64,000 bases of DNA from Mycoemilia scoparia (GCA_027575805.1 JANBPU010000018.1:62001-126000), one strand, 5' to 3'. Shown: positions 10,465 to 24,307, numbered from the stretch's first letter. The notes: generated by a model not told the origin, from the letters alone. A program made the numbers and translations.

Positions 10465-11576
10465 TCCTTTCATCACAGGGCTTAAAGGGAAAGGCATGCG
10501 CACATGTGCAAAGAGCCAGGTCTACCAGGGTGGGCGAGAGAAGGTTGTGAGAATGAGTAATGGGCTGTCAGCTAAATAAAGAGCTTCAGCAAGTAGAACG
10601 CATCCGGCCTGATTTCACATGGAGAGAGTCAAAGCCGGGTCCTCAAGAATGTGCTTGTTTATAAAATGAAATTGCAAGGGCATCTGTACTTATAATATGC
10701 TACCGTTACTATGGTAGTAACGCATTTTAAAGATTTAATATTTTCATTACAAATAATGGCTGCTATAACATCATAGATTTTGTAGATGTAATATACCAAA
10801 TCACAGTTTACTAACAGTCCAAAAATGATGAGAGCTACAGGAAACTTTTCAACCAGGACCCATACACAGGCATTTTATGATTGATCATAAGTGAAATTCA
10901 GACCATCTAAGAAAAACCCTCACAGGTAAGCAATTGAGATTCAACACATTAGTTTGCTGCAAAAATGGTGTTTCACATAATGAGGAGATGGCCAATCAGA
11001 TGGCATGGGCGTCGTGGCTTTCCCGTTTGTTTTCTTTTGGTGTGGCACTCTCTGCCAATTCCTGTATCGCTCTTTTTGCAGCCTCTCTGCTACTTCTATT
11101 ACTTTTGGCTTCCGCTTGTGTATGAATATTGAGACTAATACCACCCTGTTCTGAGTTTTCCTCCTCTTTACCCGTCGGTAGTTTGGATATTAATATAAAT
11201 TATATCATCCGCTCCCTTTTATTACCACACAAAACACCCTCCCTCCCCTTGTTTGTTATCACCAGCGACTGTTTGTGTGTACAAGTGCATTCAAATTATT
11301 AGCATACCTTGGAGCATTTTGCAAGTGCTTGTAAGAATATAATTGCCACCATTGCCGGGTAATCAGCAACGCAGCTCAACCCTACAAGCTATTTGAACCT
11401 TCCACATCGTTTGTTTATAATCAACACAACTTGTTTTTGTCACCGCCTACTTTTATTTATCTTTTGGCTCAAGTTGTTTGTCCGTGAGCTTGTCACAAGT
11501 AAGCCTAACCCCCTAAATCACCCGCAGAACGTACATACTGTAAAGCGACCCTTTGTTTTTGTCAAGCGCTGTGGCC
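10465..11576. other. Intergenic 1.1 kb upstream of the forkhead gene
   Basis: This is AT-rich sequence with pyrimidine-rich tracts near 11220-11260 that probably belong to the promoter or leader of the forkhead gene. No gene or repeat was recognised. Confidence 0.5.
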
Positions 11577-13279
11577 ATGAATGATGAGCATGCGGCTGCC
11601 CTTTTGGCCGACAAATTCGGGCCTTCTTCCAACAATGACCCGCAAACACAGCCATTAGCCTCGAAGCCCAAGTATGGCACGATGCCACCAATTACCACGA
11701 CAGCCAGTCTGCCCACCACAGGCATGAGTAATTCAAACAGTTTTTCTACCTCTATGGCCCCACATGGTATCCAGCCCCATGGCTTAGGGGCTAAGCTGGG
11801 TATCTACTCTCAGGCAGAAGACCACCCGCAAGCTATGACTACACACGCGCCTTTTGATGATGATGATGATCCCCAGCAGCAGGTTCAGGCATACGCAAAG
11901 CTGGAAGGCCCCCAGTTGTGTTATTATATGCGCACATTGTCTGTTATTCTCGGACGCACGACAGCATCCAACGAAGACATTGATATCGATCTTGGGCAGT
12001 CCAAGGGGATATCCAGAAAACATGCCCGTATATTCTATAACTTTATGCACCAGGGGTTTGAGTTGCAAGTCTTTGGCAAAAATGGATGCTTCGTCGACGA
12101 TGTATACGTAGAAAAGGGAATCACGGTATCCCTGCACCACAAGTAAGTACTTGGAGCAGTATATTATATTTTACGGCCATTATGGCATTATATTTACCAC
12201 CATACTTACCATGTTGTGTTGATTCGCTGTACAGGTCGATTGTTCACATTGGAGAGGTTGAGTTTACGTTTTTATTGCCTCTGGCTGCTTTAGAAGGCCC
12301 GCATAATAGTATGATGGGCATGTACGAACCTTCAGAACTGCCCATGGTTGGTGGCCAGCCCCAGCAACAGACACACTATGCCGATACTATTACTCCACAA
12401 AGATTAAGTATATACAAACTCCCATCGCCACAGAAGCCCTACCACACCGGAATAAGTGCTGGAAGCCCAAATATGCTCGCTACACCATCCACAGCTCCAC
12501 TGGTTGGAATGAGCGGGCGCGGAGGGTCTCCTGGACGAGGCGGGGGTATGCCGTATCATACGCCAATTCGGGGTGGTGTAGGAGGAGGAGGAGGAGGAGA
12601 ATTGGGGCATAACGGGGGATCCTACAATATTGCTCCTTCGAAACCTGGCGAGGTCAGAATTCTCCCTTCAACAGAGAAACCGCCGGCCCCAGGACCGCGA
12701 TCAAACCACGCAAAGCCCTCCTATTCCTACGCTTCGCTGATAGCACAAGCAATAACATCGACAGAGGCCAAAAAAATTACACTCAATGGGATCTACCAAT
12801 ACATAATGGATCATTATCCATACTACAAAAATGCGCAGAATGGCTGGCAAAACTCAATTCGCCACAACCTTTCTCTGAACAAAGCGTTCGTCAAGGTCCA
12901 GAGGGCTACAAACGAGCCAGGAAAGGGAGCGTACTGGACAATAGACGAAAACCACCAGGACCAGTTTGCCAATGGCGTATATAAACGAACCAGGCGGACA
13001 AATAAGTCAAAGTCAGGTACCAAAACATCCAAAAATACCAACAGCAATGCTAATAGTAATTCCGAAAGCCAGGCTGAGAAGCGACCTGCTAATGAAGAAG
13101 GCAATGGTCAGCAGTCCTCCAAAAGAGCTGCAACAACCAACATGGGGCAAAGACCAGAAAGCGTGTCCGGCGGAGACGATACATTAAACTACAGCTCATC
13201 ATCGGCACCCAGCGGGGATTCTATACCATCGAGATCCGTTTCTCCATCTCTAGGCCCTTTGAAGCCCACCCGGCGATAA
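11577..13279 (+). CDS. FHA-forkhead transcription factor (Fkh1/2, FOXK type)
   Basis: Two exons (11577-12142, 12235-13279) join to 536 codons. A disordered N-terminus leads into a forkhead-associated domain (about residues 115-215) that reads phosphothreonine: [28 protein letters not shown] and, across the splice, [13 protein letters not shown] Gly-rich linker ([22 protein letters not shown]) follows. The forkhead DNA-binding domain (about residues 345-440) contains [49 protein letters not shown] and GKGAYWTID. The C-terminus is basic and then Ser-rich. In yeast, FHA plus forkhead proteins drive G2/M genes; that role here is inferred. FHL1-type proteins are an alternative, but the intact recognition helix ([10 protein letters not shown]) favours Fkh1/2 or FOXK. 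Confidence 0.92.
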
Positions 13280-13816
13280 TACATACATATTTAACACCCG
13301 AAAAATTACATACGCCAAATTATAAATTCGACTTTTCATTCCTGTAAAATTTCTCCAGTATATACAACAAACGAACAATCTCTCTTTTTCATCCACACAA
13401 CCTACGCACCCAAATAGCAACTACAAACGCCTCTAATTGAATCCGAATATTCACACATACCCATTTTAGTGCCCCCATCTCTCTATCTATCTTTCTACCC
13501 ATGCTGATCCCTAATAATGGTTATCTTATAGTTTTATCTCACAACATTTTGTTTCTAAAGCTGTTTTATTTTTCATGCTACTGGCAGGTAATGGACAGTG
13601 GCAACAGCAGAAGCACCACTCCATATTTTATTTTGTAAATGATTACTTTTGTAGATTTTGGAAAAAGGATCATTATGTATCTTTAATCATCACCATATTA
13701 ACATCATGACTAGTGTTTGCTTTGATAGCTATTATCACATCTTATTATTAGTACTATTCCGTGTGTCTATTCTAAAATCCGTCGAAAATAATCGGCGGAG
13801 AGCAGCATTGTTGCTT
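13280..13816. other. Intergenic, convergent (forkhead / DIM1)
   Basis: These are the 3' flanks of two converging genes. It is AT-rich. Short frames have no recognisable content. Confidence 0.6.
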
Positions 13817-15590
<1,774 letters not shown>

Positions 15591-16595
15591 ATGAACAGCC
15601 GATTTGGTAGCCTGTTCAGGACGTCCAAAGCTGCTTCCTGGGATCCACGGATTCAGCAGGTCTACACAACATTCAATGGAGGAGCCAAAATAGGCGATTG
15701 GGGAGTAAAGTACAGTCTCCCAACTGCAGTCAGGACAAAGTACCTTACAATTCAAAAGTTCGATACCAAAGAAAGCTTCCCCATGTTTGAAAGCGCGGCA
15801 AACCAGGTCAAGATCGCAAGGACATTAAGAGAAAATTTCAAGAGGTCCAGGACGCCCAAACTACCTCTAAGCGCACAAACGCAGGAATCTAGCAACTCAG
15901 GGGTCAATGAATCGTATAATTTGGCGCAAATGAGCAAGAGCCAGTGGGAGAAATTCCTCAAGCTTGCCCGTAGCAAGAGTAAGGAGTGGCAAGAAGCCGT
16001 CAAGGAGGGAAGATACGAATCTTATGAGTGGCTCAAATTCATGAACGCTAGCAACACCAAGATCGATTACACCGATACTGCTGTTTCCAGTCCAACATAC
16101 CACAACTACGTACCAACCGTTCCAGAGACCCGTATCAAGGGCCGTATTCTTAACCGCATTACTGTTGGGTATTCCGTTGGTATTCAGGGTGTTGTTGGAC
16201 AAACGATCCAGAGCAAGAACTCGCCTCTGCGATATGGTGCTACCCGCGACCCAACAGAGTTCTACGTTTCTAAGTTCAAATTCGATGGCAGGGGCCGTCC
16301 TGACATTTGGGTGCAAACTTCCCCACCGCAACCAAGGCACACAGTGGGCACGTATCACCAAGGATCCAAGAGCTACATGCCTCACCACTCACAAGGAAGC
16401 ACAGAGAACAAAATTGGCATTGCTCATGAACGCCTCAAGTCTTTGCTAGACAGTGTTGGCCATTTGGGTTCCCCATCATCCAATAAAGCCACATCTGAAA
16501 ATTCAGAGGCAGGATCGGAAACTAAAGGGATTTCAGATCCTGTCAAGGATATTGCCGATGTCCTGTCAAAATCCACAAGGGGTAACGGATATTAG
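15591..16595 (+). CDS. MRP51: Mitochondrial small-subunit ribosomal protein Mrp51 (bS1m)
   Basis: This is one exon of 334 codons. The start is the ATG at 15591, followed by a presequence-like MNSRFGSLFRTSKAASW. The N-terminal half matches the fungal Mrp51 family: GGAKIGDWGVKYSLP, RTKYLTIQKFDTKESFP and FESAANQVKIARTLRENF. In yeast, Mrp51 helps initiate translation of specific mitochondrial mRNAs. The middle has SKSQWEKFLKLARSKSKEWQ, and later VGYSVGIQGVVGQTIQSKN resembles the central part of the family. The C-terminal 60 residues are low-complexity. An upstream in-frame start at 15495 would precede a hydrophobic Ser/Leu stretch and is less likely. Confidence 0.78.
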   Translation: MNSRFGSLFRTSKAASWDPRIQQVYTTFNGGAKIGDWGVKYSLPTAVRTKYLTIQKFDTKESFPMFESAANQVKIARTLRENFKRSRTPKLPLSAQTQESSNSGVNESYNLAQMSKSQWEKFLKLARSKSKEWQEAVKEGRYESYEWLKFMNASNTKIDYTDTAVSSPTYHNYVPTVPETRIKGRILNRITVGYSVGIQGVVGQTIQSKNSPLRYGATRDPTEFYVSKFKFDGRGRPDIWVQTSPPQPRHTVGTYHQGSKSYMPHHSQGSTENKIGIAHERLKSLLDSVGHLGSPSSNKATSENSEAGSETKGISDPVKDIADVLSKSTRGNGY

Positions 16596-16713
16596 ACATT
16601 GATACATAGATTCCCATATGCTTATTTTCTTTGCCCTTTCCTGTTCAAATAAATCACGTCAACAAATTATGTCGAAAACATTTTATTCTTTAAAAAGTAT
16701 GTTTCACTCCAAA

Positions 16714-18552
16714 TCAATATTGGCAGCGGCCATAGTAGCGTGGAAATGGAATAATGTCCCTGATGCTTTCCAACCCAGTCAGCATTTGAATATAGCGGTC
16801 AAAGCCTATTCCAAATCCCCCGTGGGGTGTTGTTCCAAACTTTCTCAGATCAAGATACCAGTCAAGAGACTCTGCCTCCATTCCAAGATCTGTGATCCGT
16901 GCAAGCAGCTTGTCATGGCTGTGCTCTCTGAGACTGCCGCCAGCAAGCTCACAAGGGCCTGGGACCAACAGGTCCATACAGGCCACAGTTCTTCCGTCAG
17001 GGTTTGCCAGCATGTAAAAGGGCTTCACTTCTATGGGATAGTCGGTGACAAAGACCGGGCTTTCGAAATGCTCGCTTGACAGGTATTTCTCGTGTTCGCT
17101 TTGGAGGCCAGACCCCCATTTTGGTGCAAACTCAAATGGCTCTCTTGGGGTTGCCTTTTGCAGGATCTCTATGGCTTCTGTATACGTGATTCTGGGATAG
17201 GCCTTTTGGGTAGTGATTGATGATAGCCTTTTCTCGAGTTCTGGGTATACCCATTTAGAGAACAGCGCTAGATCGGCGTCAGCCATATCCTGGATGTATC
17301 TAGTAGTGCTTTTGATTGACTCCTCTATGACATCCATTAGCTGAGATAGAGACGTGATGAAGGCACATTCAGCCTCAAGCATCCAAAACTCTGCCAAATG
17401 ACGACCGGTTAAGCTAGGCTCGGCTCTAAATACTGGCCCAAATGTATAAACTCTGGGGAAGGCTGATGCTGCCACTTCGGCATGAAGTTGGCCGGAAACA
17501 GTAAGGTTTACTTTCCTGCCAAAAAATGAGTTTTCAGCTTCCTCAAGAGTGGCCTTTTCGGTCGTAGCATTGAATGTTTCTCCTCCTCCTTCGCAATCGT
17601 TGGAAGTCAAGATTGGCGTATGTACTCGCAAAAACTCGTTATCCTAAACATGGCGAATTGAATATCCGGGTTACCTGGTGTTTGTAATTCACATCTAATG
17701 GTGTTTGTTCAAATTGATGCAAGGCTTACTGCAAAGAACCGCGAAAAGCCGCGTTCAGCAAAGTCTCTCAGACGAAGAACCGACCCTATAATGTTTGATC
17801 TGAGGCGAAGGTGACCAATTTCTCGAAGATATTCGAGCGAATGGCGCTTCTTTTGTAGCGGATATTCCTAATAATACACATGCTTAGATAAGTAAAGTAT
17901 ATTCGAAGCTTCACTAATGTTTGTAAATATATGACTACATCAATATCGATGCGTAATCTGCTTTTTAAATTTACTTTTGGGTTTGCTGCTCCAATGCAAT
18001 CGACAGACTCTGCATGAATCTCTACATCCTGCTTTTTGCCCATGCTCTTGACAACCTTGCCAACTATTTTTATAGAACAACCAGTGCTCAGGCTAAATCG
18101 GTTAAATATAATGAACAAAGCCATAGCGCTTAATAGTTATCCAGAATATATGGCATACATTGTTGATATCATGCGCACCAAGGGGTTTGGACTTACTCCT
18201 GGGCAAGTTCGGGGGTTTCTATGACAACCTGAATCCCCTTCGACACTGATCCGTCAGCAACCTCCACAAAGGCAATTTGTTTATGTAACCTGACCGATTT
18301 TACCCACCCGTGAACTGTGGTCGATAAGCCAACATTGCTTGGATCTTTTAGTATACTCCCTATAGTTTGTGGCAGGGTTTTGAGTGTGGGAATGCTGCCA
18401 GTGGTTTTTTTGATCCCCTTATCATCCAGAGAGTAGCATCTTGCGACTTGGAAAAAGTAAGGCGTTTTATAAACACTGAATATGGATGGTACGCAAAATT
18501 GTGTCAGCCGAAACCCTGACCTAGAATGGCTGGGCTTGAAGATATACTTCAT
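16714..18552 (-). CDS. SLM5: Mitochondrial asparaginyl-tRNA synthetase
   Basis: This class IIb synthetase charges mitochondrial tRNA-Asn. Four exons (16714-17643, 17730-17867, 17975-18092, 18197-18552) join to 513 codons, the usual size of mitochondrial AsnRS. About 35 residues of basic presequence precede the OB-fold anticodon-binding domain (TVHGWVKSVRLHKQIAFVEV, TGCSIKIVGKVVKSMGKKQD). The hinge is followed by YPLQKKRHSLEYLREIGHLR (motif 1 region) and TPILTSNDCEGGGETF. Motif 2 is seen as VYTFGPVFRAEPSLTGRHLAEFWMLEAE, and motif 3 in GGFGIGFDRYIQMLTGLESIRDIIPFPR. This last block is the AsnRS rather than AspRS form. The gene is divergent from LYAR with 243 bp between the ATGs. Confidence 0.94.
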
Positions 18553-18795
18553 TATTGGAAACACTTTAGATTTGATTCAAAAGGTTAGTTCATGAAAGCG
18601 AGTAGCTTTTAAAGTTACAAATATTTGTGAGTGTCAATGATCCAATGATGATTTTTATAAAGCAGCTAGTTTTGAAAGTAATGCTGATCAAAACTTTATG
18701 GGTATGATTTTTCAAGATCAAGGAGGCTTTCTTTTTCTTTACCAAAAAAATATATTTATTTTTTGTAATAGAGGAATCATTGCAAATACAAAATA

Positions 18796-19787
18796 ATGGT
18801 ATCATTTGGTAAGTTGCAGTTGAGTACCTTTATTTGTTTAGACATACAACTATGCTGAGAGGTTTGAACCAGGCTTCCCTACTTGCTCCTGAATTCAAGA
18901 AAAATATCCTTACAAGCCAGTGGCAGCACTATAGCTTTGATATAAGGGATTTTATTTTGGCATACCATCCATGTATAAATACGCTGACCCCCAATGATTT
19001 TCTCTAACGTGAAGTCTGCAACAGTTGCCAAGAGACTATCAAAAAGCCCAAGCTCGACCAGCATAAATCTCGCTGCAGATATGCTTCGTTTTGTTGCATT
19101 GATTGCGGGACGGATTTTGAGGGAACCACATACCGCCAACACGTAACTTGTATGACAGAGGCAGAGAAGTACGAGAGTGGAAGTAGAGGAAGAAAGTCCC
19201 AAAAAGTAAGCATGCTTGTCTATATACGTATTAAAACTTTGATCTGGGTATGTTAGTATAGTGAATTCTTACCTCGTTTATTTTTTGTGATGTGATGAAT
19301 TAGCAGAAACCACAGGAGAATGTTCAAAATCAAGCCAACTCGAATACAACACCCAAAAACAACAAAAAGCGCAAGCTGGATGATGAAAAAGTCCCCACCA
19401 AAAGTAACGATAAAAAGGCTGACAATGGTAAATCCAAATCCGATGTCAAAGTCACCGAAAATACCGATAATGATAGCGATAAGCCTGCCAAGTCGGTCAC
19501 TGATATCAGAAGTGCTATTTTGGAGGCCATTGGCAAGGTTCTAGATAAGGTTGGTATAAACAGAGTATTGTCTTTAGAAGACCTAACTAAGTCTATTATA
19601 TTACTAAACTGTCCCTTTCTTTTAATAGAACCAACAAATAGAGTTTAAGGACTTTAGGGTCGCCGTAGCCAAAACTGTTCTTTCTGAAAACCACAAGCGC
19701 ATAAATACAGAAAAGGCAGTTAAAAAGGCCTTCAAGAAACTAAAGATCTCAAAAGCCAACGATGGTGGTTTGGAATTTAGCTTTTAA
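18796..19787 (+). CDS. LYAR-type zinc-finger nucleolar protein
   Basis: LYAR proteins are nucleolar factors tied to ribosome production and cell growth. Four exons (18796-18808, 19015-19205, 19304-19549, 19629-19787) give 202 codons. The first exon holds only 13 nt. Its splice to 19015 creates MVSFVCNSCQETIKKPKLDQ, the conserved LYAR start. The C2HC fingers continue as HKSRC, SFCCIDCGTDFEGTTYRQHVTC and EAEKYESG. A Lys/Asp-rich disordered centre follows, then a C-terminal domain NQQIEFKDFRVAVAKTVLS ending GLEFSF. The first acceptor (ctaacgtgaag) has its branch-like CTAAC unusually close. The last donor (gttggt) is weak but phase-consistent. Confidence 0.86.
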
Positions 19788-19872
19788 TTGACAACAGGGA
19801 TTTTCATGATTTCAAATGCATTTAAGCATAAACACAAAATAATCAATAAACAAGCTTTAGTAAACCAATGCT

Positions 19873-21644
19873 TCAGTGGTGAGTTGAATAGTAGTTGAGA
19901 AAATCTCTCTTGTCCAATGCTGTCAGCTTGGTGCTGCGTAGACGAGAAAGATGAATGAAGGTGGACGCGATTTGAGAATCCATATCAACGGGGTCGTTGC
20001 TACTGGATATATCTGAAGCACTGGGCTCTGCGGATTCAAACCCTGGGCATTCGGCAGCAGCGAGTTCCCTTACTTTCAAAACGTTATAAAACTATCATCA
20101 ATAAAAATATATTAGCGGCATTCATCGTAAAGCCAGACAAGGGAGCGTTGTTTGTATATATTTACCTGGCATAACAATTTTAGGAAGTGCAAGAACCTAT
20201 TTCCTACAGTCAAAGTTGGACTGAACAGCCAGGCGGGATAGCTATATGGCAAGGAAATTAGAATTAGATGTTTGATTATGTTGCTTCCATGTCCAAATGC
20301 TCAAGCCAAACTTGACTGACCTCAGGTAAATTAGATGGAGTTTTGAGTCGATATCTTCGTTTTCTGGATTAGAAAAAAGTGGCACAAAGCTGATTAATGC
20401 CTTTCCATTCGAAGTAGTATTCTATAGCAAATGAATCAAGTATTTAGATTATTCATCTAACCATGATATTGTCAAATGGCACAATAATAGCGGGCTATAC
20501 ATACTTCTGGGAAAACCACTACCGGCCCTGTTCCATTTTGACGAGCTTCATCAGTTATGGACGATAGCGACTTTGCTTCGTTGGCCTGGAGTAGCGCTGG
20601 AGGTGGGGTTCCAGCACTAAAAAATGCTTCCCAGGGTGACATTGGCTTAACATAGTGTGTTGCATTGTCAATTTGAACAAATACCGGGTTGAATCTAAAT
20701 CAAGAGAGTTACAGCAAACATGGTGTTGAGATATAAGTCAGTGAACCACCCTTATCGATGTCAACTGCACTAGATTTTTGTAGCTTACCTGTAAGTTAGG
20801 TATAGAATATCAATGTAAGAAGTGTGATTTGATATTATTATATCTCCCGATGATACGGCGCTTTTCTTTGGACTCTGAACTGCAGTCTGACGACCCTTTT
20901 TCAAAGTCACGATCCTGCTATCAATCCACAAGAATCCGGAGAATAGGAGGACAAGTCTGCACAGGATCATTCTCGATAAAGACAGCCATTTATGCCTGAT
21001 CTTTGCAATGGGGATCTATATTTTTATAATTTTGTTTCAGAAAGGCACTCATTAGGGCAAGAGATAAAGTATAACCACAGTCGAATGATATAGACGTATA
21101 TATCTCGGTATAGGCGTACCAAACAAGCCGCTCCAGTGCATGCTCTTTCCAAAACTGCTGCGGCACCAATTCCCAACAGACGAACCAGAGCTACGGTGGG
21201 ACCAAGAACAACAGATTTTACGAGATTAAAAATCCACCCGCCTCCGCGTTCAGCTTTCGGAAGCTATAACGTATATTGATAGTATAAGATCGCCTAAGAT
21301 GTCTAATGCAGTATATATATATATATATATATATAGATTGTTTTATAAAAACAGATTTGTAATTTTTACAGATAGTCAGAATGTCTAGAATCTAGTGGTA
21401 AACAAAAATAAAGTTTTGACACTATTTTTTTTTTTGTTTTTTAAAAAAAANNNNNNNNNNTATATATATATATATATATATATTGATTTGAGAGAAATTA
21501 CCCTTATTTACCTTTGGCGGGAGGAATGGATGAATTCCAGTTGATGGATCCTATTATCAATAACCTCGCTTATAGTAAGAAAGCTAGACATATCTTTTTA
21601 TTTTTTACATGTATACCTACTCTCCACTTTGTGTATCTCTCCAT
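19873..21644 (-). CDS. LOA1: LOA1/VPS66-type lysophosphatidic acid acyltransferase
   Basis: Loa1 is a yeast lysophosphatidate:oleoyl-CoA acyltransferase of ER and lipid droplets. Eight exons (19873-20091, 20166-20241, 20321-20421, 20505-20694, 20789-21015, 21120-21263, 21512-21550, 21621-21644) give 339 codons. The first two tiny exons create MERYTKWRDPSTGIHPFLPP, the family's N-terminus. A hydrophobic region follows (SVVLGPTVALVRLLGIGAAA, ILCRLVLLFSGFLW). The catalytic HX4D motif is NHTSYIDILYL (about residue 130). Substrate block III reads GPVVVFPENTTSNGKALI, where family members normally have FPEG. The C-terminal part includes LFSPTLTVGNRF. The 10-N gap falls in intron 2 and does not affect the coding sequence. 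The gene is divergent from MAK16. Confidence 0.82.
21451..21460. other. Assembly gap of 10 N
   Basis: A run of ten N lies between a poly-T/poly-A stretch and a (TA)n tract, inside intron 2 of the LOA1-like gene. The true length is unknown. Confidence 0.99.
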
Positions 21645-22122
21645 GTTTTAGGACAACAAATCTCTTTAATGTCCATTTACCATTCCCATATCGCACATTT
21701 ATGTCGCTAAACGTATTGGTTTTAGTTATGGGTGAGCCTTTGGAATGTGTCTCTTTTAGCCTATCCCTTGGGCAATATAAAGCACACAGCGCTACTATAT
21801 CACCATTAAATTTTTCAATACATACACAAAAATGCCCATTACATCGTATCTTATAGCGATTGTTCCATGTAATGTCTAGCAACCATGAGGTACCATGATG
21901 TGTCTAGCTGTCAATCCAGGAGAGTTCTAAAAAGGGGCAAGAAAAAATATTCTAGTTGATGTTATGGTAAAACGTAAATTTAACTCTTGATCACCTGATT
22001 ATTTTCGTAGCTATTTTCCACGATCACTCAAAAGTTTTGTTTCTTTTTTAGTCAAAAGTTGGGATCATTTTGGTGTCTAGACGACTGACAATTCTTTCAT
22101 ATATTTAACACATATTGATAAA
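21645..22122. promoter_or_regulatory. Shared divergent upstream region LOA1-like / MAK16
   Basis: 478 bp lie between oppositely oriented start codons, so it must hold both promoters. A minus-strand open frame of about 94 codons here starts from TTG and resembles nothing I know. No factor sites were recognised. Confidence 0.45.
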
Positions 22123-23577
22123 ATGAACAACGAGGAGGTCGTATGGCAGGTCATAAACAATCAGTTTTGCTCATACAAGATCAAGTAAGTATCGCAGACT
22201 GAAATCCCAAGAGGCATTTTGGAAAATGCATTTCTAATTTACAAAAATTGCTTGTGACAAATAGAACCAACACAGGCAACCTTTGTCGGAACGAATACAA
22301 CTTGACAGGACTGTGCAATAGACAGTCATGCCCCCTTGCAAACAACAAATATGCCACAGTTCGTGAACATGAAGGTACGCTAACTTTTAAAGACTGAATG
22401 ATATAACCCGTTTGCAAACGATTGTACTTAATTTTTGAAGGGTTGTAATGATAGGCCAGCTATTTTTATACATCAAAACCCCAGAACGTGCACATACTCC
22501 AGCAAATATGTGGGAAAAGATCCAGCTGCCAAAAAATTATGCTGAAGCATTGAAGATGGTAAGCAATATCTATTTACTTTTTGTATGCAGAGAAAAGTAG
22601 CCACCAATGTCGTGCATCTAACATTTTCCGTAATCCGCAAAATAGGTTGACAAAGAACTTATATACTGGCCTCGCTTTGTAAAGAACAAGTGCAAACAGA
22701 GAGTAACAAGAATAATGCAATACTTGGTTCGGATGAGAAAACTAAAGCTGAAATCAAAGTAAGCATCAACTTTCCAATTATGTATATACTTCTACAACAT
22801 GCTTGTGATGGACATTGTTAACCAAACACCTATCTCTATCTTTCACTAAAAATCCACTAGATCCAATCTTGTTGTCGTTAAGAAGAAGCAAGAGCGCCGT
22901 GAAAAATCTAGAGAAAAGCGTGCCGAAGCTGTTGCACGACTTGACAATGAAATCGAAAAGGAGCTGCTAGAGAGATTGAAGTCTAAAGCATATGGTGATC
23001 AGCCACTAAATGTCAATGAAGATGTCTGGAGAGAGGTTCTAGAGGGCGATCAGCTCGAGGCCGAGTCTGATGTGACAACCGAGGAAGAATCTTTGGCTGA
23101 AGAGGACGAAGAATGGAATAATCTCAATGACGAAGATGAGGATGAAGAGCTGACAAGAGAGTTTGTCTCTGATATTAGTGACGATGAATCTAGCAGTGAT
23201 ATTGAAGAATTTGGCAATATACCCCTTGCTTCTGACGCCAGCTCTGATGAAGAAGACAGTGATGATGCAGGCGCTGATAAAAAGGTTAGTGTTTCAATCA
23301 AAGTGAATATGTATCAGCATTTTGTATCTGCTTTTTAACACAATTCTGTATTATGATATATCTGAAGGGCAAACGCAAAGCCTCAAGTGCTCCAGTCAAA
23401 AAACCAAAACAGAAGAAGCAAAAGAAACGTAAGTTGCTTCACAGGAATAAGGTGTATACGATTTATTTGATAATACTAATTTTCTAACATGATTTGTATA
23501 TTATAGGTGGTGCTCATGTTGAAATCGAATACGAAAACGAGCCAGCCCAAATGTCAGAATTCAACCCCTCATGGTGA
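22123..23577 (+). CDS. MAK16: 60S ribosome biogenesis factor MAK16
   Basis: Mak16 is a nucleolar pre-60S assembly factor that binds Rpf1. Seven exons (22123-22184, 22265-22374, 22455-22558, 22646-22758, 22861-23284, 23368-23428, 23507-23577) give 314 codons, as in other fungi. Its N-terminus [20 protein letters not shown] is nearly invariant in the family. [20 protein letters not shown] carries the iron-sulfur/zinc-binding cysteines. Next come [20 protein letters not shown] and [21 protein letters not shown] basic coiled coil leads into a long acidic stretch (residues about 170-270, rich in Glu/Asp) and a C-terminal Lys-rich tail ending QMSEFNPSW. No anomaly is seen. Confidence 0.96.
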
Positions 23578-24219
23578 TAGATTTGCTGTATGCCTTTTTC
23601 ATATTTTATACACAGAATACACTTTCAAAATAATACTGCCATTCCAAAATACTATCCATGTTTGTTTGTACTTTAAATCATGACCATCACAGAGATCATA
23701 ATCTGGAGTAACAAACAATATAAAGTTCTTTATATCACGTCAAACCATTTAACCCACTATAGCGAAAAAGTGAGAAAAAAACTTATCCAGGAATAAAGTG
23801 GTCAAATTTGTACCCCAACTAAACAAGTATTGACCCAATCCCCAGATGACCGTGAAGAGAAATCTAATTCTCAAAATATATTTGGACAGCTGTGGCTGAA
23901 GTGAGTGGGTGAAAAGTATTGGAAAGCAACGTTATGGGTTGAACAAAAGTACAAATTTCTGTGAGAGAGAAGGATAGTATAATTTTTAAAATTTACACAT
24001 CAGGAAGAATCCTTGTGATGATAGATGAATGAGAAATATAGTGGTATGAAGTAAACGTAAAGACTATAAAAGTAAGCGCTGTAGGGATATAATATTTTGA
24101 TATAATGTAACAAAAGTAGGAAGCCGCAAGATGATTTGCTGGAGAAATAGATTCAGCAACGAACAGAAAAATAATGAAGTCTTATATATTGAAATTATGA
24201 TTTTTTTCAAAGTTTAAAT
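23578..24219. other. Intergenic between MAK16 and tRNA-Tyr
   Basis: This is AT-rich and holds the MAK16 3' flank. I see nothing else in it. Confidence 0.6.
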
Positions 24220-24307
24220 CCGAGAATAGCTCAGTTGGTAGTAGCGGCTGACTGTAGTGTATTTATCAGTAATCAGCAGGTCCCTGGTTCAAATCCGGGT
24301 TCTCGGA
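24220..24307 (+). tRNA. tRNA-Tyr (GTA) with 14-nt intron
   Basis: The cloverleaf folds fully. The acceptor stem CCGAGAA pairs with TTCTCGG (discriminator A307), with the C1-G72 pair typical of eukaryotic tRNA-Tyr. The anticodon stem GCTGA pairs with TCAGC around loop CTGTAGA. The T arm is CCTGG-TTCAAAT-CCGGG. The anticodon GTA is at 24254-24256, and a 14-nt intron (24258-24271) lies one base after it, the canonical position. The D arm has one extra base (GGTAGTAGC instead of GGTAGAGC), leaving a C-T mismatch at the loop end. A short T run follows at 24313 as a possible Pol III terminator. Confidence 0.95.

Noticed and set aside
11494..11526. A 29-nt intron (gtaagcc...cccgcag) in the forkhead gene leader
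   Set aside because: It is too short for a spliceosomal intron and in untranslated sequence, so it is probably coincidental splice-like motifs.
21598..21882. Minus-strand 94-codon frame upstream of the LOA1-like gene
   Set aside because: It starts with TTG and has no known motifs. The real first exon of the LOA1-like gene (21621-21644) overlaps it in another frame.
22430..22454. ttaatttttgaaggg in MAK16 intron 2 as a family A copy
   Set aside because: Only about 14 bases match the terminus, with no complementary end. It is too short to call.
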